Source of the DNA: an uncultured Bacteroidota bacterium
Lineage (GTDB): Bacteria; Bacteroidota; Bacteroidia; Flavobacteriales; Flavobacteriaceae
Direction: 5' to 3'
Assembly (NCBI GenBank): GCA_903838055.1
Contig: CAILWV010000003.1
Coordinates: 22,081 to 86,080, forward strand
DNA length: 64,000 bases
Of this stretch, positions 18,556-27,064 are shown in pieces. The notes below the pieces were generated by a model. That model was not told where the DNA came from and made no database searches. It was given only the letters and a program-made list of their open reading frames with translations. Each line of letters opens with the position of its first letter. Position 1 is the stretch's first letter. The translations under genes were made by a program, and so were the position numbers.

Positions 18556-18925
18556 TGCAATTTATAGATGTAGTTAAATTGCGAGCAAATATAGTAAAAA
18601 GTTGGAAATTAGAAGATAATTGCAGTAAGTTTTTTTCTTAATCTGAATTATATAGTTAATTTAGGGATTAAGTAAATAGGATTTAAAAATGAATTATTTT
18701 ATTTGACACGAATGGACGAATTTGCACAAATTAATAAATTTAGAACATCTCTCACGGAACACTTAGTAGTAGATACTACCTCTCTAGCCCAGATAGAAAT
18801 GAAAAGCTTTGCGAAGGGAAAAGCTATTTTTTCTTGACTTAAAACTGCGACCTTGGGAGCGCGTTTTTAGACTTAGAAAAAAGATTTTTTACTAGCAAAC
18901 TTGAAATGGATAGCTGGATTGGCTT
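18556..18925. other. 370-base intergenic region upstream of guaB
   Basis: No gene is seen. From the guaB side it holds a candidate guaB -7 box (18586-18593, minus), a segment with ACACGAAT and ACGAATTT (18706-18725) resembling the inverted repeat at 26941, a small palindrome GTAGTAGATACTAC (18766-18779), and long dispersed repeat copy B (18786-18924), which reaches to the stop codon of the lyase gene. Confidence 0.7.
18786..18924 (-). repeat. Dispersed intergenic hairpin repeat, copy B (long class)
   Basis: A 139-base element between the HMG-CoA lyase stop and guaB. The ends pair in the same layout as copy A: AGC (18786-18788) with GCT (18922-18924) and CCAG (18789-18792) with CTGG (18914-18917). 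Relative to copy A, T became A on one side and A became T on the other, preserving pairing. Inside are an AGCTTT/AAAGCT hairpin and a block GCGACCTTGGGAGC that is shared in looser form with copy D. Confidence 0.75.
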
Positions 18926-19789
18926 CTAATGGAACTCGCCAAACAATCGGGAAGCGACATTATAAGCGCTTTCAAAACTCATTGGGCTTGTGTTGGTATC
19001 GGCCTTGTGTTGGGTAAAATAGGACAACATTTTTTCGGTGGGCATATTGCCTGTTAAATCGTCTTTTGCCATCGGACAACCACCAAAACCTTGAATAGCA
19101 CCATCATAACGGCGGCAACCAGATTTGTATGCGGCATCGATTTTTTCAAACCATTTATCGGGAGTAGTATGTAAATGAGCGCCAAATTCGATGTTTGGAT
19201 ATTTTGGAATTAAATTGGAGAACAAATAACTAATTACCTCTGGCGTAGAACTTCCGATGGTATCCGAAAGAGATAAAATTTTCACTCCCATAGTGGCTAA
19301 TTTTTCGGTCCATTCGCCTACTACATCAACATTCCAAGGATCGCCATAGGGATTACCGAAACCCATAGAAATATAAGTTACCACTTCTTTATTGGTCTTG
19401 TCGGCAATATTCAAAATCTCTTGTAAGGTGATTAAACTTTCGGCAATAGTTTTGTGGGTATTTCGCATTTGAAAATTCTCAGAAATCGAAAAAGGGAATC
19501 CTAAATACTGAATTTCTTTGTGAACAGAAGCCATTTCTGCACCTTGAGTATTTGCTATTATTGCTAATAATTTACTTGTAGTTTGAGATAAATCTAACTG
19601 TGACAATACCGCGGCAGTATCTACCATTTGCGGAATGGCTTTGGGCGAAACAAAACTTCCAAAATCGATAGTATCAAAACCTACCCGAAGTAAGGATTGA
19701 ATGTAATCCACTTTCCGCTCGGTGGGAATAAAAGGTTTAATGCCTTGCATAGCATCACGTGGACATTCTATGATTTTGATTTTGTTCAT
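18926..19789 (-). CDS. mvaB: Hydroxymethylglutaryl-CoA lyase
   Basis: A TIM-barrel lyase cleaving HMG-CoA to acetoacetate and acetyl-CoA in leucine breakdown. It starts IKIIECPRDAMQGIKPFIPT (the metal-binding PRDAMQG) and ends with GAIQGFGGCPMAKDDLTGN, which holds the catalytic Cys of the family signature. The frame is open to a TTG at 19798, but the ATG at 19789 (MNKIKIIECPRD, 287 residues) fits. A TATCTTTG -7-like box at 19796-19803 (minus) would put the start site almost on this ATG, so the mRNA may be nearly leaderless. Confidence 0.92.
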   Translation of the reverse strand: MNKIKIIECPRDAMQGIKPFIPTERKVDYIQSLLRVGFDTIDFGSFVSPKAIPQMVDTAAVLSQLDLSQTTSKLLAIIANTQGAEMASVHKEIQYLGFPFSISENFQMRNTHKTIAESLITLQEILNIADKTNKEVVTYISMGFGNPYGDPWNVDVVGEWTEKLATMGVKILSLSDTIGSSTPEVISYLFSNLIPKYPNIEFGAHLHTTPDKWFEKIDAAYKSGCRRYDGAIQGFGGCPMAKDDLTGNMPTEKMLSYFTQHKADTNTSPMSFESAYNVASRLFGEFH

Positions 19790-19825
19790 TGAAGTCAAAG
19801 ATAGAAAAGTTTGAAGTTTAAAAGT

Positions 19826-20851
19826 TTATTGTTGAATATTTTTCAATATTTCTTTATTGATATCTCTAACTAATTTTGGCCCTTCATAAATAAATCCTGT
19901 ATACAATTGAATTAAACTGGCTCCAGCATTTAATTTATCGATGGCATCTTGAGCAGAATGTATTCCTCCAACTCCAATAATAGGAAATGATTTATTGCTT
20001 TTTTCTGATAGAAAACGAATGACTTCTGTAGAACGATTGGTTAAAGGCTTACCCGATAAACCACCTGTTTCAGCTTTATTTTCTGATTGCAAGCCTTCTC
20101 TTGACAACGTGGTATTAGTGGCAATTACTCCAGCAATTTTAGTTTCATTCACAATATCGATTATGTCTAAAAGCTGAGAATCTGTTAAATCGGGAGCGAT
20201 TTTTAAAAGGATTGGTTTTTGATTTTGTTTTGCTAAATTTTTATTTTGAAGTGTCTGCAAAAGTTCCGTTAGCGGTTTTTTATCCTGAAGTTCACGAAGA
20301 TTTGGCGTATTTGGAGAGCTTACATTTACCACAAAATAATCAACATAATCAAAAAGTGCTTCAAAGCAAATTTCATAATCTTGGATTGCATTTTCATTTG
20401 GCGTAAGCTTATTTTTTCCGATGTTTCCACCAATTAGTACGTTTTTATTTTTCTTTAATCGCGTTACAGCTTCTTGAACTCCCCCATTATTAAATCCCAT
20501 ACTGTTAATGATTGCCGAATCTTCTTTTAAGCGAAACAACCGTTTTTTTGGATTACCATCTTGACCAACTGGGGTTAAAGTTCCGATTTCAATAAATCCG
20601 AAACCAAAATTTGAAAGTTCGCTATATAATTTGGCATCTTTATCAAAACCTGCTGCTAGTCCGACTGGGTTTTTAAATTTTAATCCGAAAACTTCTGTTT
20701 CTAATCGTTTATCATTTACTAAATATAATCCTTTGAAAAGCGATTGAAATCCAGGGATTTTAGATAAAAATCGAATTAAAGAAAAGGTGAAATAATGGAC
20801 TTCTTCTGGATCAAAAAGAAAAAGAAACGGTCTAATTAGTAATTTGTACAT
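19826..20851 (-). CDS. pyrD: Dihydroorotate dehydrogenase, quinone-dependent (class 2)
   Basis: A class 2 PyrD making orotate from dihydroorotate at the membrane. It begins with an N-terminal amphipathic/hydrophobic helix ([20 protein letters not shown]), then [16 protein letters not shown], the catalytic Ser region [14 protein letters not shown], and the FMN site [16 protein letters not shown] and [11 protein letters not shown]. The open frame extends to 21034, but the family start is the ATG at 20851 (341 residues). The longer form would overlap divergent rlmH and its promoter. A TACTTTTG box at 20872-20879 (minus) supports this start. Confidence 0.96.
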   Translation of the reverse strand: MYKLLIRPFLFLFDPEEVHYFTFSLIRFLSKIPGFQSLFKGLYLVNDKRLETEVFGLKFKNPVGLAAGFDKDAKLYSELSNFGFGFIEIGTLTPVGQDGNPKKRLFRLKEDSAIINSMGFNNGGVQEAVTRLKKNKNVLIGGNIGKNKLTPNENAIQDYEICFEALFDYVDYFVVNVSSPNTPNLRELQDKKPLTELLQTLQNKNLAKQNQKPILLKIAPDLTDSQLLDIIDIVNETKIAGVIATNTTLSREGLQSENKAETGGLSGKPLTNRSTEVIRFLSEKSNKSFPIIGVGGIHSAQDAIDKLNAGASLIQLYTGFIYEGPKLVRDINKEILKNIQQ

Positions 20852-20908
20852 AGCGTTGTAGTTGTATGTTGCAAAAGTAGAAAATTGTTTGGAGTTGGTT
20901 GTTGGATG

Positions 20909-20941
20909 TTGGAATAAAATAAAAATCAATTTGTAGATTTG
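20909..20941 (+). promoter_or_regulatory. Promoter of rlmH
   Basis: TTG (20909-20911), a 22-base spacer and TAGATTTG (20934-20941) match the Bacteroidota consensus TTG-N17-23-TANNTTTG. The predicted start is about 20948, 14 bases before the rlmH ATG. Confidence 0.6.
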
Positions 20942-20961
20942 TACATTAATTTGAAATTGAA

Positions 20962-21435
20962 ATGAACATTCGTCTTCTAGCCATTGGCAAAACCGATAAT
21001 AAATCGCTACAAACATTGATTGACGATTATACAAAACGGTTGTCGTTTTATATAAAATTTGATTTGGAAGTAATTCCGGATATTAAAAACGTTAAGAATT
21101 TATCGGAAGCGCAACAAAAAGAAAAAGAAGGTGAATTAATTTTATCCAAAATATCCCCAACTGATCAATTGATTTTATTGGATGAAAACGGAAGCACTTT
21201 TTCGAGTGTAGAATTTTCAGAATATTTGCAAAAGAAAATGAATGCCGGAATTAAAACTTTGGTTTTTGTAATTGGAGGTCCCTATGGCTTTAGTGAAGAA
21301 GTATACAAAAAAGCACAAGGGAAAATTTCACTTTCAGCAATGACTTTTTCACATCAAATGGTGCGCTTATTTGTAATTGAACAATTGTATCGAGGGTTTA
21401 CTATTTTGAGAAATGAGCCGTATCACCACCATTAA
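20962..21435 (+). CDS. rlmH: 23S rRNA pseudouridine-1915 N3-methyltransferase RlmH
   Basis: A 157-residue SPOUT methyltransferase modifying the 23S rRNA helix 69. The SAM-knot motif [15 protein letters not shown] and the ending [20 protein letters not shown] followed by RNEPYHHH are diagnostic. Length matches the family (155-159). It is divergent from pyrD. Confidence 0.97.
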   Translation: MNIRLLAIGKTDNKSLQTLIDDYTKRLSFYIKFDLEVIPDIKNVKNLSEAQQKEKEGELILSKISPTDQLILLDENGSTFSSVEFSEYLQKKMNAGIKTLVFVIGGPYGFSEEVYKKAQGKISLSAMTFSHQMVRLFVIEQLYRGFTILRNEPYHHH

Positions 21436-21444
21436 TCAGTTGGC

Positions 21445-21472
21445 AGTGTTCAGTTTTTAGTATTCAGTTATT
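21445..21472. repeat. Short degenerate direct repeat after rlmH
   Basis: Two adjacent 14-base copies, AGTGTTCAGTTTTT and AGTATTCAGTTATT, differ at two positions and follow a partial unit (TCAGTTGGC). They lie between the convergent rlmH and lipoprotein genes, where a terminator would be expected but no clear one is seen. Confidence 0.6.
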
Positions 21473-21487
21473 AGCAAAATATCTAAG

Positions 21488-22108
21488 TTAATAAATGAAC
21501 TCTTCTTGTTTTACAACTTCAATTTCTAAACTTCTTACCAAAATTACATTTTTAAAATACTCCCCAAAAGAATCATTTTTATCATAACAAAAGTTAATAT
21601 CATGATAGTTAATGTCTGCCATTTTATTCAGATAAACCTCTAATGAATCCTTTTGCACTCCAACATTATTTACAAGAACTTTATTATTTTTAGCAAAATA
21701 AACAATCACGCCAGTTTTTGGTTTCCCAATCACAAACTTCACTTTAGTAAACGGTAAAAAAGCCATAGTTTTTTTAATATCATTTGCATACGAAAAAAAG
21801 TTTTCGGCAGCTTCATTTTTGTGCATGCTTCCGTCTTTTTTTGCTTGCAACTTTATCAATTCAGGAATTACTAAACGCAGTGGCAAGCGCTTGTCGATAT
21901 TGAAAATCCAATTGGTAGAAACAATAGAGTTTTTTCTGTTCACATCTGCAATTGTATCTTTTCCTTCTATTTTGAAAAAAATATAAATAGGAGAATGTTC
22001 TTGCACATCGGCAACTATAGTTTTATTTGCTTTTGGGAGTTGAATTTCTTTATTTCCTTCACAAGAAAACAGGGCTAATGCAATTATTAGTGCTAAATAT
22101 TTTTTCAT
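21488..22108 (-). CDS. Hypothetical lipoprotein
   Basis: Not recognised as a named family. It is 206 residues with a signal peptide and lipobox (LIIALALFSCEG, Cys about residue 16), so it is probably an exported lipoprotein. The body is Lys-rich and mixed alpha/beta, with no motif I can assign. Its start codon abuts the folP stop codon (22108/22109), so the two are almost certainly co-transcribed and translationally coupled. Confidence 0.8.
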   Translation of the reverse strand: MKKYLALIIALALFSCEGNKEIQLPKANKTIVADVQEHSPIYIFFKIEGKDTIADVNRKNSIVSTNWIFNIDKRLPLRLVIPELIKLQAKKDGSMHKNEAAENFFSYANDIKKTMAFLPFTKVKFVIGKPKTGVIVYFAKNNKVLVNNVGVQKDSLEVYLNKMADINYHDINFCYDKNDSFGEYFKNVILVRSLEIEVVKQEEFIY

Positions 22109-22936
22109 TTATTTCTTTAATTGATTGTATAATTGTATGCATTCAAATGCTTCTTTCACATCGTGAACACGTAAAATTTTTGCTCCTTTTAGTAATGAAA
22201 TAGTATTTAAAGACGTAGTTCCATTTAACGCAAATTCAGCTGATGTTTCTAATGTTTTATACACCATTGATTTTCTAGAAACTCCTACTAGCAATGGTAA
22301 TTCTGTCATTTGAAACAATTCTAATTTGCTTAGCACTTCAAAATTTTGTTCTAATGTTTTTGCAAATCCAAAGCCTGGATCTAAGATTAAATCGTTTATC
22401 CCTAAACTTCTTGCGTATGAAATTTTTTGAGAAAAATAAAACAATATTTCTTTTACGATGTTTTCATATTGTGCTAAAGATTGCATGGTTTGAGGTGTTC
22501 CTTTCATGTGCATCATAATGTATGGCACTTGCAATTTGGCAACTGTTTCCATCATTTTGGCATCTAAATTTCCAGCAGAAATATCATTAATTAGTGCAGC
22601 TCCATTTTCAATAGATTCTTTTGCAACCTTACTTCGAAAAGTATCTGCAGAAATAACAACACTTGGAAATTCCTTAACAACACTCCGAATTACAGGTATT
22701 AATCGATGTAATTCCTCCTCTTCAGAAACAAATTCGGCACTTGGCTTACTTGAATTGCCACCAATATCAATAAATGCAGCACCTTCAAACAGCATTTTTT
22801 CTACCTGAATTAAAATCGCTTTTTCGGTAGTATGCTTTCCTCCGTCAAAAAAAGAATTGGGTGTTACATTGAGTATTCCCATTACTTTTGGCGAAGACAA
22901 ATCGATAAGTTTTCCGTTGCAATTTAGCGTCATCAA
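22109..22936 (-). CDS. folP: Dihydropteroate synthase
   Basis: A 275-residue TIM-barrel enzyme joining p-aminobenzoate to the pterin precursor in folate synthesis. Seen are the first signature VMGILNVTPNSFFDGGKH, the second FIDIGGNSSKPSA, LINDISAGN, MMHMKGTPQTM and the phosphate-binding LILDPGFGFAKT. The second signature reads NSSKPSA where ESTRPGA is usual; the general pattern is kept. It is divergent from the DUF1599 gene. Confidence 0.96.
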   Translation of the reverse strand: MMTLNCNGKLIDLSSPKVMGILNVTPNSFFDGGKHTTEKAILIQVEKMLFEGAAFIDIGGNSSKPSAEFVSEEEELHRLIPVIRSVVKEFPSVVISADTFRSKVAKESIENGAALINDISAGNLDAKMMETVAKLQVPYIMMHMKGTPQTMQSLAQYENIVKEILFYFSQKISYARSLGINDLILDPGFGFAKTLEQNFEVLSKLELFQMTELPLLVGVSRKSMVYKTLETSAEFALNGTTSLNTISLLKGAKILRVHDVKEAFECIQLYNQLKK

Positions 22937-23046
22937 TATTCAGTGTTACAATAAATTAATTTAAGAAGTTAAAATCTTTATACTTAATACTTCCATCTTA
23001 ATTCAATATTATTTACTTTTGAAAAATATATACAAAGATATCATTA

Positions 23047-23589
23047 ATGAAGAATACTTCACAAGAATACGATAAAGTTATTGGAATTTGCCAAGATTTA
23101 TTTGAGAAAAAAATGAACGATTACGGAAGTGCTTGGCGTATTTTACGATTACCTTCACTTACCGATCAAATTTTCATCAAAGCACAACGCATAAGAAGTT
23201 TGCAACAAAATGATATTCGAAAAGTGGATGAAGATGAAACAGGTGAATTCATTGGGATTATCAATTATTGTCTAATGGCTTTAATCCAATTAGAATTAGG
23301 TGTTGTTGAGCAACCTGATTTAGGTGTCACTGAAGCTGTGAAATTATATGAGGAGAAAATTGCGATAACTAAGCAATTGATGGAAGACAAAAATCACGAT
23401 TACGGTGAGGCTTGGCGCGAAATGCGAGTTAGTTCGCTTACCGATTTGATTCTACAAAAATTACTTCGCGTAAAGCAAATTGAAGATAATCAAGGAAAAA
23501 CATTAGTTTCTGAAGGAATTGATGCAAATTATCAGGATATGATTAACTATTCGGTATTTGCTTTGATTTTGATGAAATTCGGACAATAA
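23047..23589 (+). CDS. DUF1599 (Nmad1-like) protein with internal duplication
   Basis: A 180-residue protein made of two copies of one domain. Copy 1 has EKKMNDYGSAWRILRLPSLT (about residues 16-35) and copy 2 has EDKNHDYGEAWREMRVSSLT (about 117-136); each continues into a helix ending in R(I/V)(R/K)(S/Q). The conserved DYG-AW and SLTD suggest a ligand or metal site in each half. The family has been proposed to relate to nucleotide modification, but no activity is established. A TACTTTTG -7-like box is at 23014-23021. Confidence 0.85.
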   Translation: MKNTSQEYDKVIGICQDLFEKKMNDYGSAWRILRLPSLTDQIFIKAQRIRSLQQNDIRKVDEDETGEFIGIINYCLMALIQLELGVVEQPDLGVTEAVKLYEEKIAITKQLMEDKNHDYGEAWREMRVSSLTDLILQKLLRVKQIEDNQGKTLVSEGIDANYQDMINYSVFALILMKFGQ

Positions 23590-23645
23590 CAATTCATTAA
23601 CAACATAGTATTGAAAGCCTTTATATATTTGTAAAAACCTATTTT

Positions 23646-24749
23646 ATGGCAACTAAAAAAACCTACATCGCATGGAGTCTCCGGATAATTGTTTCGGCAC
23701 TTTTCATTCTTTCTGCATTGGCAAAACTTTCTAAGGGACATTTACTAGATTCTCCTTATTTTGCTATTTCTACATTTGAAGTAAAACAACTTTATACGAT
23801 TGGATTTTCTGAAGGATTTGCACCTTACTTTTCACGAACACTTATCGGAATTGAGCTGGCATTAGGATTATTGCTACTGCAAAATAATTGGCTTCGTAAA
23901 TTTTTAATTCCGGTAACAATTACAATGTTAGCGGTATTCATAGGACATTTAACGTATGTCACTTTTTTAAGCGGTGGAAATTCTGGAAACTGTGGGTGCT
24001 TTGGTGAGTTGTTGCCAATGACCCCTATTGAGGCTATCATCAAAAATATTGTTGCTATTGGTTTGCTAGTTTATTTATATAAATTACTTCCAAGCACTTC
24101 TAATAATGGTAATTTTTGGATTTTAACAACGGTGCTTTTCGCAACTATTTTAGGTATTTATATGTTGGCTCCTATTCAGCCACCAGCAACAAATTTTACT
24201 GTTTCTCCTATTGTGGAAAGAGCGCAAGACACTATATCGGATGAAGTTGTTACAATAGATTCAATAAAGAAAAAAACTCCTATTACAGAGGTAATAAAAG
24301 ACACTATAAAAAAGGTAGATATTGAAGTCGTTAATGAACCAAAGAAAGTAAAATCGGGAAATTCTAAATTATTTCCGGGTATTGATAAAGGCAAAAAGTT
24401 ACTTTGTTATTTTGTTCCAGGCTGTGATCATTGTCGTGCTGCGGCAAAAGAGTTGACCGAAATGAGAAAAAAAGACGCTTCTATGCCACCACTTTCTGTT
24501 ATTTTCATGAACGAGGAAGCCGAATTAATTCCGGATTTCTTTAAAGAAGCAGGCGCAACTTATCCGTATACAATTATTGAAATCATTCCGTTTTGGAATA
24601 TTTTAGGAAAAGGAAAAGATACTCCAGGTGTAAAATATCTTTGGAATGGAAACGAGATTAAATACTATTGGGGAATTAAGGAAGATAAATTTAATGGCAC
24701 TGATTTGAATGTGTATCTACATAAATCATATTCAGAGTTAAAGAAATAA
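23646..24749 (+). CDS. BT_3928-like membrane protein: DoxX/MauE-type domain plus thioredoxin-like domain
   Basis: A 367-residue two-part protein. The first about 190 residues carry several membrane segments in a DoxX/MauE-like arrangement, with a Cys-rich loop SGNCGCFGELLPMTP that resembles redox partner proteins. After a charged linker, the C-terminal part is thioredoxin-like, with the CXXC pair in YFVPGCDHCRAAAKEL (about residues 259-262). It probably moves electrons across or along the inner membrane. It lies 56 bases after the DUF1599 gene and next to a TlpA-like lipoprotein, which fits a redox role. A TATATTTG box lies at 23624-23631. Confidence 0.85.
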   Translation: MATKKTYIAWSLRIIVSALFILSALAKLSKGHLLDSPYFAISTFEVKQLYTIGFSEGFAPYFSRTLIGIELALGLLLLQNNWLRKFLIPVTITMLAVFIGHLTYVTFLSGGNSGNCGCFGELLPMTPIEAIIKNIVAIGLLVYLYKLLPSTSNNGNFWILTTVLFATILGIYMLAPIQPPATNFTVSPIVERAQDTISDEVVTIDSIKKKTPITEVIKDTIKKVDIEVVNEPKKVKSGNSKLFPGIDKGKKLLCYFVPGCDHCRAAAKELTEMRKKDASMPPLSVIFMNEEAELIPDFFKEAGATYPYTIIEIIPFWNILGKGKDTPGVKYLWNGNEIKYYWGIKEDKFNGTDLNVYLHKSYSELKK

Positions 24750-24977
24750 TTGCTTAATAGATTTAAAATAGTTGTTAAGAGAAAAGCCAAGGCAATTTAC
24801 AATAGTATAATTTGTATTGTATTTATTAAGATTGGTATCTTCCTAATAATTATCAAAAGTAATTTGAAAATACTAGATTTACCATTATATCCTACAATAG
24901 GAATTTTGGTGGTGGTTGTAAATTTACTATTATTATTGAAATGGATTGCTCATTTTCACGATTATCAAAAAAATTAA
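24750..24977 (+). CDS. Small hypothetical membrane protein, TTG start
   Basis: A 75-residue frame that starts with TTG immediately after the stop codon of the preceding gene. It encodes two hydrophobic stretches (about residues 19-36 and 45-65) with a basic N-terminus (KIVVKRKAKA) and ends HFHDYQKN. No family recognised. It fills the space before the TlpA-like gene, and its tail ends 11 bases before that gene's preferred ATG. The unusual start and lack of homology information make it uncertain; it may be non-coding. Confidence 0.45.
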   Translation: MLNRFKIVVKRKAKAIYNSIICIVFIKIGIFLIIIKSNLKILDLPLYPTIGILVVVVNLLLLLKWIAHFHDYQKN

Positions 24978-24988
24978 AACATCAAAAT

Positions 24989-25489
24989 ATGAAAAAAATA
25001 TTATTATTATTAGTTATTACTATGGCTTCTATCTCTTGCAGTAATGCACAAAAAAATGAATTTTCTAAAAAAGCCCTTAATGGAATTTTAACTAATTCCG
25101 ACAATAAAGAAGTGCCTTTTAAAGAAGTAATTGAAAAATACAAAGGAAAAACTTTGGTAATTGAAATATGGGCTTCATGGTGCGGGGATTGTGTGGGAGC
25201 AATGCCAAAAATAAAAGAACTGCAAACTAATAATCCGGATGTAGCTTATGTTTTCATTTCAATGGACAAAACATTTGACAAATGGAAAGCAGGAATTGAA
25301 AAACACCAATTAACAGGTGATCATTATTGGGTGAATGATGTAGATGGAATGAAAGGAGCCTTCGGAAAATCAATTGATTTAGACTGGATTCCGAGATATA
25401 TGGTTATAAATAAAAATGGTTCAATTGCAATTTATCGTGCCATAGAAACTGATTTTGAGAAAATAAATACTACTCTAAAAACTTTATAA
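24989..25489 (+). CDS. TlpA-like thioredoxin-fold lipoprotein
   Basis: An exported thiol-disulfide protein. From the ATG at 24989 it has a signal peptide with lipobox (LVITMASISCSNA), then a thioredoxin fold with the active-site motif EIWASWCGDCVGAMP and the cis-Pro region DWIPRYMVINKNG. The frame is open to 24941, but those 16 residues would precede the signal peptide, so the later ATG is chosen (166 residues). Likely role: reducing or protecting envelope thiols, together with the BT_3928-like protein upstream. tpiA follows after 2 bases. Confidence 0.88.
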   Translation: MKKILLLLVITMASISCSNAQKNEFSKKALNGILTNSDNKEVPFKEVIEKYKGKTLVIEIWASWCGDCVGAMPKIKELQTNNPDVAYVFISMDKTFDKWKAGIEKHQLTGDHYWVNDVDGMKGAFGKSIDLDWIPRYMVINKNGSIAIYRAIETDFEKINTTLKTL

Positions 25490-25491
25490 AA

Positions 25492-26244
25492 ATGAGAACA
25501 AAGATTGTTGCTGGTAATTGGAAAATGAATAAAAATGCTGAAGAAACGGAAGACTTATTGAACGAATTAATTGAAAAATTACCCTTGGATAAAGAAGTTC
25601 AAATCGTAGTTGCACCTACATTTATTAACTTAGCATCCGCTGTTGATCATTTAGAATTCACCAATATTAGTGTTGCTGCTCAAAATATGCACCAAGCTGA
25701 AAATGGAGCATATACAGGAGAAATATCTGCTGATATGTTAAAAAGTGTTGGTGTAAATACTGTAATTCTCGGACATTCTGAGCGTCGTGCTATTTTTCAT
25801 GAGTCAGATGCAATGATTGCAAACAAAGTTGACACTGCCTTAAAGCATGATATGACCGTAATTTTTTGTTTTGGGGAAGAGTTGAAAGACCGTCAAAATA
25901 ATCAACATTTTAATGTGGTTGAAAATCAACTACGAGATGGTTTATTTCATTTAGAAAAAGATTCATGGGAAGACATTATCCTTGCTTACGAGCCTGTTTG
26001 GGCAATAGGTACGGGAGAAACTGCTAGTCCAGAACAAGCACAAGAAATGCATGCGTTTATTAGAGAAACTGTGAGAAAAACTTTTGGAAGTGATGTTGCC
26101 GAGGATGTTTCTATCCTTTATGGAGGTAGCGTTAAACCTGACAATGCCAAAGAAATATTTGGAAAACCAGATGTTGACGGAGGATTAATAGGTGGGGCAG
26201 CATTGAAAGCCGAGGATTTTGTTGCAATTGTAAATGCAATTTAA
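25492..26244 (+). CDS. tpiA: Triosephosphate isomerase
   Basis: A 250-residue glycolytic TIM barrel. It has the start IVAGNWKMNKN with the catalytic Lys, the His in VILGHSERRAIF, the catalytic Glu in LAYEPVWAIGTGETA, and the phosphate-binding ILYGGSVKPDN and GGLIGGAAL. Complete, with standard length. It closes the plus-strand run and has a strong terminator 22 bases later. Confidence 0.98.
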   Translation: MRTKIVAGNWKMNKNAEETEDLLNELIEKLPLDKEVQIVVAPTFINLASAVDHLEFTNISVAAQNMHQAENGAYTGEISADMLKSVGVNTVILGHSERRAIFHESDAMIANKVDTALKHDMTVIFCFGEELKDRQNNQHFNVVENQLRDGLFHLEKDSWEDIILAYEPVWAIGTGETASPEQAQEMHAFIRETVRKTFGSDVAEDVSILYGGSVKPDNAKEIFGKPDVDGGLIGGAALKAEDFVAIVNAI

Positions 26245-26265
26245 CACTAAAAAACAATTCTTATT

Positions 26266-26299
26266 CCCCAATTGATTAAACAGTTGGGGATTTTTTTTT
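26266..26299 (+). terminator. Rho-independent terminator after tpiA
   Basis: Stem CCCCAATTG (26266-26274) pairs with CAGTTGGGG (26281-26289), with one G-T wobble, and is followed by a run of T (26291-26299). Confidence 0.9.
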
Positions 26300-26329
26300 A
26301 TAGAAATTTAAATTCTAAAACTATTCCTG

Positions 26330-26890
26330 ATGGAAAACAAAACCATATATCTTAATTTTTTTGATGCAATAGACCCTGTCAAAGTATCTAAATTTATTCA
26401 ATTTACATCAGACGTTATTCAGCAACATAATCCAAGTGAACTTTATTTTTTCATTTCTTCCAATGGTGGTGATGTAGATTCAGGATTTGTATTATACAAT
26501 TTTTTAGTTTCGCTTCAAGGCAAAATGACCATTACCATGCACAATACAGGTACAATTGATTCTATTGCAAATGTAATTTTTGCTAGTGGTCAAAACCGAT
26601 ATGCTGCACCAAATGCTGCTTTTTTGTTTCATGGTGTTTCTATGAATTTTGGCGGTCCACAAACTAGAAATGCTTTAAAAGAAGCATTAAGCAGGTTAGA
26701 AGGAATGGAAAATAGAATTGCACAAACCGTGAGTAAACATTCTAAATTAACTGAAAAAGAGTTAACAGACCTATTTTTACAAGGTGAAGGAAAGGACGTA
26801 AATTTTGCCTTAAATAAAGAAATTATTCAAGAAATTAAAGTTCCTTCGGTGCCGGAAGGAGCAATACATATAGCTATTCCGATAGGATAA
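26330..26890 (+). CDS. ClpP-like serine protease family protein
   Basis: A 186-residue ClpP/crotonase-fold protein. The early block FFISSNGGDVDSGFVLYNFL matches the ClpP region INSPGG. The position of the catalytic Ser reads GTIDSIANVIFASG, where ClpP has AASMG, keeping the Ser; the His appears in AAFLFHGVSMNFGG. An Asp may lie in GKDVNFALNKEI. It lacks the strict ClpP signature, so it is a divergent ClpP-class protein, and partnership with a Clp ATPase is unknown. It stands alone between tpiA and the ABC exporter. Confidence 0.8.
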   Translation: MENKTIYLNFFDAIDPVKVSKFIQFTSDVIQQHNPSELYFFISSNGGDVDSGFVLYNFLVSLQGKMTITMHNTGTIDSIANVIFASGQNRYAAPNAAFLFHGVSMNFGGPQTRNALKEALSRLEGMENRIAQTVSKHSKLTEKELTDLFLQGEGKDVNFALNKEIIQEIKVPSVPEGAIHIAIPIG

Positions 26891-26940
26891 AAGAATAAAA
26901 ATAAACCTCTAAGGTACCTTAAAATCAACAAAAATTAAAA

Positions 26941-27025
26941 ACGAATTACACGAATTTAATCTACCTATGGCAGATTTGTGTAATAAGTAATTTATTTGGT
27001 TTTCGAACCAATTCGTGCAATTCGT
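26941..27025. repeat. Inverted repeat element with ACGAATT-type arms
   Basis: A 16-base inverted repeat with one mismatch: ACGAATTACACGAATT at 26941-26956, and the reverse complement of ACGAATTGCACGAATT at 27010-27025, separated by 53 bases. A related but incomplete sequence occurs near 18706. A 12-base palindrome TAAGGTACCTTA lies just before it (26910-26921). Function unknown. Confidence 0.65.
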
Positions 27026-27064
27026 GTAAAAAAATCAATAAGTTATCTTAACCATTTCCCTCTG

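Noticed and set aside
18556..18785. tRNA or small structured RNA upstream of guaB
   Set aside because: No cloverleaf or T-arm sequence was found; only short palindromes.
20852..21034. N-terminal extension of pyrD
   Set aside because: It would overlap divergent rlmH and both promoters, and the family start is the ATG at 20851.
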